Shown: piece by piece, positions 33,978-40,429 of the stretch | Numbering within the stretch: the stretch's first letter is position 1 | Layout: every line of letters starts with the position of its first letter | Assembly (NCBI GenBank): GCA_033557685.1 | Contig: JAWQRN010000081.1 | Coordinates: forward strand, 1 to 40,429 | Length of the DNA stretch: 40,429 nucleotides | Direction: 5' to 3' | Source of the DNA: Sperchopsis tessellata | Lineage: Eukaryota > Arthropoda > Insecta > Coleoptera > Hydrophilidae | Program-made: the position numbers and the translations under genes | The notes under the pieces: model-generated | What the model saw: the letters and a program-made list of their open reading frames with translations, nothing else | What the model was told of the DNA's origin: nothing | Databases searched by the model: none

Positions 33978-35745
33978 CCTTTTGCGGTCATATTTTATTT
34001 CTGCTAAAATTCTCTGTTGGTCACATTTTATTTTTCACAACAACTACTCCGCCAATTGTAAGAAAACGTGATATCTTATTTAAAATATATATTTATAAAA
34101 CAATGTTAAAAAATATAATATTGTTTTATTTATAAATTTAAGTACAGTCGGCCATTCTTTTGGATTGATGCTTTCCACCTGTAATTAAAAAGAAAGTTGT
34201 ATTCATGTTGTCAGTCTTATTTAAAAGAGATTGTATTACCTGGTTATTTTTGTTTGTATATATTATCGCAGTGTAGCAGTGCAGGTATCACAAAATATAC
34301 TGTTTCTTTTCTCCCTCCCTTCTATCTTGCTATTGCTACAAACAGCGCAGTCCTAAGAATTACTTCGCTTGTTTGTAAAAATAAAATGAGGCTTTTTATC
34401 TAGTCGTTCCTCAGAGTCAGATGTTGATGGACTTTCTTGGATTGCGGACATTTCCAACAAGCTACTGTAGTGAAGTTTTGCGATACTTGAGAGTATTTAC
34501 AGGCTGCAAATCATCCTGCTGCCTTTGCTTACCATACTATATGTACTATTGCTACTTTAAAAAGCCAGAAAAAATATTTTCATCCACCACTTGAGGATTT
34601 TCCTGTTAAAGCTTGAAATATAGTAGTCGGCTCCTATTTTGATATTGTAATCAATATTTTCCATAGGTTTTCTAATTTCTTCCACTTCTCCAGCTCAATT
34701 TATTCTAGTCGCCGACTCTATTTACGTATTGTGAAAAGTAAAAAGGATGTGGATATTTCATTTGTCTTTCCAATACTGTAATATCATGCCATTTGTTCTG
34801 TATGTTTTTGACTCGTGTTTCCACACTTTTACTGTTTTATCCTAACTTCTGCTGACAAGCCCTTCTTGTTAGGCATTATTTTGCCTGATGTCTGAATACA
34901 ATTGGCTAAAAGCTCTTTGGCTAAATCTGTGCCAATGTAAAACCTATCTGTATATAAATGGAATCTACCACTGTTTTTTCTAATAATTTGTTGAATGTGA
35001 AAGGCAGATCAGGGCGGATAAGACTTGCTCTTGTACAAGACCCATAAATGGTAACAGTATACTTACATATCACGAATCTGCTAATACATAACTCTAAAAC
35101 CCCATTTTGTAGGCTTTTGTGGATTGAAAATAACCCTTCTTTTTTCTCTTCACTTCTTGTTAATATAAACCACAAAATATTTAGCTTTCATACGTCGAGA
35201 TGCTTGATTCGAATGAAATATCCAATATATTTATAGAAATCATTTTCTTGAAAAGAAGACATCTTTGAAAAACAGCTGTCTCTCTATCCATAGTCTTATA
35301 CTTGATTTGTCATGTAAAGCCTTCATTTGCCTTTAGAATGCCTTCATTTCTGCAAATGTTACGTTAATCCAATTCCACCAAATTGATTTCTTTCGCAAGG
35401 ATGTTTCTTTCTCTATTTTGTCTGCGGAGACCATGCATTTATGAAAAATAATTGAAAAAAATCCAATTCTTCAACCGGCATTTGTTCTACGGGTTTGTAG
35501 CCAAAGTTGGCTGTAAATGGCAATTCCGTACTATCTACATCATTTCTGCCCTATATTTTCCAACCACTGTCCTAATTGGCACTATATTCTCCATTGCTTT
35601 GATCCTCTGTATCACACTCTTCATTCTCGGAATCAGATTCAACTCATTCTTAATTTTCAGAATCACTAAAAGCACCATCGGGATTGCTAAATTCTGAATC
35701 ATTTGGACTTTGACTACGAATTCGTTTTCGTGAAGTAGATGCCAT
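33978..35745 (-). mobile_element. piggyBac element B, with a candidate 3' end
   Basis: At 33974 the sequence reads TTAA, then CCTTTTGCGGTCATATTTTA. TTAA is the piggyBac target, and C-rich starts followed by TTTGCGGTC-like bases occur at the ends of several piggyBac-like elements. The transposase begins at 35745 and runs leftward. The opposite terminus was not found: CCTTTTGCGCATGCTCGCAG occurs at about 35861 but in direct rather than inverted orientation. The right end given here is therefore the start codon, not the true end. Confidence 0.6.
34255..35745 (-). pseudogene. piggyBac transposase remnant B, nearly full length
   Basis: The start ATG is at 35743-35745. The N-terminus is MASTSRKRIRSQSPNDSEFS, then an acidic stretch (ESDSENEECDTEDQ) with stops, as is usual for piggyBac. 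DSTELPFTANFGYKPVEQMP and EELDFFQLFF follow (about 35545-35440), then FFKDVFFSR and QIYWIFHSN in shifted frames. The middle has LFSIHKSLQNGVLELC, HLYTDRFYIGTDLAKELLA with the second catalytic D in a shifted frame (about 34960-34905) and SGKIMPNKKGLSAEV. Then come DYYISSFNRKILKWWMKIFF (about 34640-34575), where the GGVD block has been shortened to G-AD, PSTSDSEERLDKKPHF, and the cysteine-rich end DCAVCSNSKIEG...FCDTC. The first D block is not readable. Two plus-strand frames (35048-35236, 35452-35697) are shadows. Confidence 0.92.
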
Positions 35746-35991
35746 CTTTTTCCCTACGAATTATTGTTTTGAATGAAACTTTGAAAATTATATACAAATT
35801 AAACTAAATTTAAAACGAAGTCGGCCCACAATTCCTATTTGTTTATGATATCACTTTCACAAAAACCTTTTGCGCATGCTCGCAGAAAATACCCGAAATT
35901 ACTAGAAATCTATTGATGTATATAATACATAGAAAATATGTTTCTGGAGTAGAAAACAGCAGGGAACAGTGTGTAGCTAACCAGTCAGCAG

Positions 35992-36009
35992 GCATACACT
36001 GATGTATGC
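35992..36009. repeat. Hairpin 5' of piggyBac remnant B
   Basis: GCATACA (35992-35998) and TGTATGC (36003-36009) pair perfectly around CTGA, about 250 bases outside the start codon of remnant B. It may be a subterminal palindrome. Confidence 0.65.
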
Positions 36010-36858
36010 TAGCAACATCGTCAAAAACGGGTGGGTTGTATTAAGGATATTTCCAAATTAATCAGAAATAATACTTTCATCAACTATCTCCTGGATAGTG
36101 TTCGATAAAATGTGACCGAAAGATTATTCCTGTGTTTCATTCCATTCGTAATTTAATGGCTGTAGTTCATCTGATACAGATTTATTAATATATATGTTTT
36201 AATGCTTGGAGATACGTTAAAACTAGCAGTTCCCACACCGTAAAAGATAACTCAAGTGGTACGTGAAACTTTCTGTATAAAAATATAAATATGAAAGCTC
36301 ACCACCCACCACCCCAGCATTAGAGCCTATAGATGTGTTGATCAATGTACTAACCACTCTGTATAACATATTTATAATGTAATCAGACATAGTAACGCTG
36401 GAATGAACATTTGAATTACATTGGCTCACTATCAATTAGCTCAGTTCTGCCACGTCATAATACAAGATTAATGTACATTATTTATTTTGCAAGTAAATTA
36501 CCTGTCTATCCCTATAACTCGATTACTGATAGGATTTAGAACTTTGACAGCAAGTGTTAATATTAAACATCAATGGAATACATTTCGGCATGAATAGATA
36601 TCAAAGATAATTTAACTGTATTAATAATGTTTTCCTGCTAAATTTAGTTGAAAGCTGATGGAATAATTTTCATGTCTGCCAGCAAAACTATGCGTTCTTA
36701 CCCTCTTCTTGCACGAATTATTTTGAAAATTTAAAAATGGTTTACAAAAATATAATACATACTATTAGTTATTCAAAAAACATGTAAAAAGAAAAATTAT
36801 AAAACATTTTGAATACATTTTTTGTTAAGAAAAGACACATACACATATTTTACAATTT
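36010..36858. other. Unassigned sequence between piggyBac remnants B and C
   Basis: A 70-codon minus-strand frame (36223-36435) has no recognised motif. AT-rich tracts at 36720-36850 are the probable 3' flank of remnant C. Confidence 0.45.
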
Positions 36859-38347
36859 TTATTGGTGCAACTGTTCCATACATTCTGGGCTAAGAGGCTC
36901 TATGCACTTTTTACATGCATATCTAGTAAGTCGCAAACAGCTTTTTTCATGGCATCCAGGTGGATTTTTGAATGCTTGTTTTTTCTAGATAATGATGACT
37001 TCTATCAGTTCGCAATTTCGGTAAAGCTTTTACCTATGCTCTTTTTTCTCAGATTTCCATTTGATGGTTTCCCTCTTTTTGTGTTATCATTTGTTTATAT
37101 TAGAGTATTAGCGATCAAAGCTTTGAATTCTAACAGAGACATCTTAGAGTTTTTCAATTCTCTATGTAAAATCTAAGAATTTATAATGACCATACTCCTA
37201 AAATGAAATACTATCCTCATTTTTTTTTTGTTGTTCACTATACGAGGATTGTGTGCTACTAGCGCGCCTCCCGTAAACCGATTATACTGCTTTACAGCTT
37301 GAGGACGCTGATTTTCTATATGAGACTTCAATTTCTTGTCCCAATGTCTCACAGTGTCTTGCAGCTCCTTTCCGGCAAAATGTGAGATAAAATGAACAAT
37401 GTGGTTATCTGCCCATTTCAAAACAGTTACATTATCTAACTATCATAACTAGCTCATTTTTCACTCTTCATAAGCATAACTTTATCTTGCATCAACTTAT
37501 CTAACAGTGCCGACTACATAGATGGTTATACTTTTCAAAAATGTTATTAGCGGTAAGGATGTAAACGGATTGTCTAAATATATTTAGTAATTGTTTCCTC
37601 CTATATCAGAGAAAATTCTTGCAAATGTATCACCGGTTATGCCTAGTTCCGATGGAAGATTGGTCCATCTCAAATTTAGACACATACCCATCTGCAGAAG
37701 CCCTAACCCAAACCTTAAATCCCCACTTTTTATGCTTAGATTTTATATATACTTTGTTTTTGCTTCTAATCTGGGAGGGAATAGCCATCTCAACAACTGC
37801 CATAAATTAAGTAGGACTACATGCACTAGCAAATGTCTGTGCAAGCATATCTAACAAAGTTCTCACTTTGATAAATAAATCCTGATTTTATTTTACGGTA
37901 TCTCATCGTTGTTCACAAAACGTAAGAACCTTTTGATATCATCATATCTTCTTTTAGACATAGAATCTGTAATAAGATTACAACGTAAACTTGGATTCGA
38001 TGACCAGTACATCCTGTAATCCGGGTACTTCTTTATACAGGACATTATGTAATTATTGCAATTTTTTTATACCAGCTGACGTAATATGTAATTCCATTCC
38101 AGATTGAACTGCATATCGCATCGTTTCAGTTGCAATGCGTTGAAATAGTTCATTAGGGAAAATTTGAATAAAGAACGAATATGGCGATGTCTCTTCGAGA
38201 TGGATTAATGAGTTGATAGAAATGGTGGTGGATTTTTGTAAAGTCGTTATCTTTTACGGCATACCGAATTCTTGTTGAGTTATTTTCATCTTTCTGTTCT
38301 GATAACTTTCTTGCTAATTGTGTCAATGGTAAATCGTCTTTCACCTT
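36859..38347 (-). pseudogene. piggyBac transposase remnant C
   Basis: On the minus strand: DDLPLTQLARKLSEQKDENN (38340-38280), STRIRYAVKDNDFTKI, NELFQRIATETMRYAVQSGM (about 38150-38090), KYPDYRMYWSSNPSLR, then DSMSKRRYDDIKRFLRFVNN (about 37965-37905). The first catalytic block reads VVEMAIPSQIRSK where VDEAMIPF is expected, so that D is lost. Next come HKKWGFKVWVRASADGYVSK, DTFARIFSDIGGNNY, stop, IYLDNPFTSLPLITFLKS with the second D (about 37575-37530), LKWADNHIVHFISHFAGKEL, TVRHWDKKLKSHIENQRP and VKQYNRFTGGALVAHNPR, where GGVD is altered. The end has GKPSNGN-type residues and TRYACKKCIEPLSPECMEQL, the cysteine-rich domain, with TAA at 36859-36861. Plus-strand frames at 36862-37176 and 37591-37854 are shadows. 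Confidence 0.92.
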
Positions 38348-38582
38348 CGCTAGAAATACAATCGTTTAACTTACAAGTAATAGGGGAATTATCTATACAG
38401 AATTAAAAATATTACAGTTTACTTTCATTTTCAGTAGAAACTCTTCGTTGAAATTGGTTGATACACGGCTGGAAGCAATAAAAAATAAATAATAATACAA
38501 ACCTAATACTACAGCAGATATTTGTTCAATTTCAACGAATAATATATTCACACAGCAAAACATTTTAACAATTAATTAAGTA
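38348..38582. other. 5' flank of piggyBac remnant C
   Basis: AT-rich sequence with no recognised motif; it may include the 5' untranslated end of remnant C. Confidence 0.35.
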
Positions 38583-38615
38583 GTACACATTTACACAATA
38601 AGCATAAATGTGTAC
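38583..38615. repeat. Perfect 11-bp inverted repeat 5' of piggyBac remnant C
   Basis: GTACACATTTA (38583-38593) and TAAATGTGTAC (38605-38615) are exact complements around an 11-nt loop, about 240 bases beyond the N-terminal end of remnant C. Confidence 0.85.
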
Positions 38616-39626
38616 GTTTTTAATACTTAGTTTATATTAGTCTAAAATAACTTTTATCAATATTATGTGAATAAATAAACTTATAAAATACTAAAATATT
38701 GCTTACCAATTTTTATTTGGTTAAAATTAACACTAATTTGAGTGAAAACTCTTATCAAACTTTGTTCACAACCTCGAATTTACCATGCATTAGAAATATA
38801 CGGTGCACATTCAATTGTTATCCCACAGACGGACGGTGTATGTACGAACTATTAGTTAAATGGCATCATACGTTGCCATTGTGCAGTGAAAATATAAGCT
38901 GATTTTAAAACTACAATTTTTTAAATGTACACATGTGCAAAGTTGCAGGAAGATATTGAATTTATTCGAAATGTAAAAGTCTTTTCAGAGAAAAACAATA
39001 CTATTTAGTTTATAAACTTTTATACATTTGCATGTGGTACTAATTTAATGGTTGCCAATTATATATGAAGTTATGTATATTGCTTTCTCACGTGTTTGTG
39101 GTGGTTTGTATTTCGATCTAATGGAGTGAGATGGGTTTATATTAGACTAGCTTTGCTAAAGAGTATTTGTCAATAAACTGAATGAAAATGTTTCATGTCA
39201 CTCGTTTGAGATCAAACAATTTCATTTGCGTATAATGCGACGATGTACTAGTATTGTTTAGTAGTTCGGAATGTTGCTAGAAGGTTATGAGATATCATGA
39301 ATCCTCGAAATAATATAGAAGTCTAAAGGAAAATACTTCAGTTGCTGCCTAGATTAACAATCAACTGTCCATTATACAGTTTTACTAGTTTGTGGATCTG
39401 AACCAGAAGGACCTTTAACATAAGAAACAACCATTTGGTGTGCTATAGCAGGATTTGTAACAAAGTACATATTTCAAACAATATTTAAATAATGTTACTG
39501 GTAGCCAGATTTTTATTTCTTCGTTTACTATTATTATGCCTGAATTAATGAATTTTAACTGCCGATGTTTGCTTATAATTTTGTGGTGGCGCAATATTTC
39601 AGTATACATTTTAAATGATTATTAGG
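38616..39626. other. Unassigned AT-rich sequence
   Basis: Two short frames (38699-38902 on plus, 39415-39609 on minus) have no recognised motif. Confidence 0.45.
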
Positions 39627-39730
39627 TGTTGGGCGAAGAGGCACGATATCACTGAAACTGTTTAGTGCAGCTCTAGAGTATATATTCCGAGTATTTTATT
39701 GGAACCAGAAGGACATTAAAGTAAATATTT
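39627..39730 (+). pseudogene. Short LINE reverse transcriptase fragment
   Basis: One plus-strand frame reads GVGRRGTISLKLFSAALEYI, then FRVFYWNQKDIKVNI. The pattern G-V-x-x-G-D-T-I-S-P-K-L-F is the RT block just before the catalytic ADD of RTE-like and related LINEs; here GD is RG and P is L. The fragment stops before the ADD. It is a short, old scrap. Confidence 0.6.
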
Positions 39731-39737
39731 GAGCTTT

Positions 39738-40320
39738 TTACACGCCGTAGAGGAAATAAGAATTTTTTCCCCTACTTTTTCTAAACCCATATTGGGCTCG
39801 TTGAAGAATGTTTTTTTTAATCCAGCCACCACTCCAAACAATTCTTGATCTTTCGTAGGTTTTGTCAATATAGGGCAATAGAGAAGCTAAATGATATGAG
39901 GTTGCAAGACTAAGGTCTTTATTACCTTTTAGGATAGGAATCATCAAAATATATCTAATTTCCATAACATGTTCATCCAAGCACCACATGTCATTGAAAG
40001 CAAAAGGTTAAAGATCCTTAGCTGTGTATGGAAGACTAGATATAAACGAATACGGTATGCCATCGATGTCATGGGCAGTATCCGTGATTTTTTTGAATAC
40101 CTTATCTAACGCAATATGAGTGAGGGACACGCGGAAAAAAAATAACTTACCCACTATATCTACGTCAACCACCCGAAAATGCAAAGATTCCCCATTCGGT
40201 ATATGTTTATATATTTTTAGAAATTGTTTCCAAAAAGTGAAACAATGTAAATTGGTCACTACAAAAATCTACTTTTTGGAATCCTAAAAAAACAATAAAG
40301 AATAAAAAGATGCAAATAAT
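39738..40320 (-). pseudogene. LINE ORF2 reverse transcriptase fragment
   Basis: On the minus strand: ALDKVFKKITDTAHDIDGIP and YSFISSLPYTAKDL (about 40110-40010), matching the pre-RT block 'DTAPGIDGIPY'. Then IRYILMIPILKGNKDLSLAT, SYHLASLLPYIDKTYERS (about 39950-39850), IVWSGGWIKKN and QRAQYGFRKSRGKNS (about 39815-39755), which are RT fingers blocks 1-2. The catalytic core is not present, so this is an internal piece. It reads in the opposite direction to the plus-strand LINE scrap next to it. A frame shift separates the two halves near 40008. Upstream bases to 40320 add little that is readable. Confidence 0.85.
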
Positions 40321-40352
40321 ATCACTAGGAGAAATCAAGAACATGCTAGGTT

Positions 40353-40429
40353 TGAATGTTGTTTCCGGGTGGAAACCGTGTAGAGGCTCTGACAAGTACC
40401 GACGTTTCGTCCACTGTTGCAAGGGACAT
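40353..40429 (-). repeat. PLE tail, copy 2, running off the window
   Basis: Read on the minus strand this stretch matches 3643-3719 over 77 ungapped bases with 7 mismatches. It includes the GTCC/GGAC stem and the GAAA of the hammerhead-like motif. The rest of the element would lie beyond the right edge. Because PLEs carry the same sequence at both ends in some arrangements, this could be a 3' tail or an upstream pseudo-LTR. Confidence 0.9.

Noticed and set aside
35452..35697. 81-codon plus-strand open frame
   Set aside because: It is antisense to the acidic N-terminus of piggyBac remnant B.
35861..35880. CCTTTTGCGCATGCTCGCAG as the second terminal repeat of piggyBac B
   Set aside because: The orientation is direct and not inverted relative to the left end, and no TTAA precedes it.
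36862..37176. 104-codon plus-strand open frame with hydrophobic runs
   Set aside because: It is antisense to the cysteine-rich end of piggyBac remnant C, whose TRYACKKC motif is clear on the minus strand.
39998..40010. GCAAAAGGTTAA, resembling the complement of the piggyBac B end plus TTAA
   Set aside because: It lies inside readable LINE coding sequence on the minus strand, so the match is chance.
1..40429. Search for tRNA, rRNA, CRISPR arrays, operons and bacterial terminators
   Set aside because: No cloverleaf with a T-loop box, no rRNA-like stretch and no regularly spaced repeats were seen. The decayed animal transposons show the DNA is eukaryotic, so prokaryotic feature types do not apply.

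Overview
The window is AT-rich eukaryotic DNA, almost certainly from an arthropod and probably an insect. It has no operons, no dense coding and no rRNA or tRNA gene that I can see. Instead there is a graveyard of animal transposable elements in unannotated intergenic or intronic sequence. The families recognised are a Penelope-like element (PLE), a mariner, a Tigger/pogo element, four piggyBac remnants and several non-LTR retrotransposon (LINE) fragments. All coding remnants carry stops, frameshifts or deletions, so none looks active. I found no host gene that I would defend strongly. The species cannot be named from this sequence.

Layout. 1-1758: nothing recognised. 1759-3719 (+): a PLE with reverse transcriptase, GIY-YIG endonuclease and a hammerhead-ribozyme-like tail. 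4645-5870 (+): a mariner with an internal deletion. 6679-6730: an AT microsatellite. 9143-9240: a 49-bp tandem duplication. 10290-12050 (+): a jockey-like LINE. 12188-12440 (-): the C-terminal end of a DDE-type transposase. 15240-16390 (-): piggyBac remnant D. 20834-23377: a Tigger (transposase on -) with both inverted terminal repeats, TA target duplication, and a nested LINE fragment flanked by a perfect 13-bp duplication. 24425-24600 (-) and 25915-26160 (+): small LINE fragments.

The right quarter holds three more piggyBac remnants, all on the minus strand: A (30754-31900), B (33978-35745) and C (36859-38347). Between and around them lie hairpins, a TA microsatellite and a less AT-rich island that may be regulatory. 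The last 800 bases stack a plus-strand LINE scrap, a minus-strand LINE RT fragment and, at the very edge, a 77-bp inverted copy of the PLE tail.

How the parts relate. The genes do not work together as a pathway; the relations are historical. The LINE fragment entered an existing Tigger. All four piggyBac remnants lie in one orientation, and each has a palindrome on its 5' side. The two PLE tails show that the same PLE family inserted at least twice. The best candidates for something beyond decayed transposons are the hammerhead-like motif, the repeated piggyBac/palindrome association, and a possible 5' exon with a splice donor near 25335-25435.
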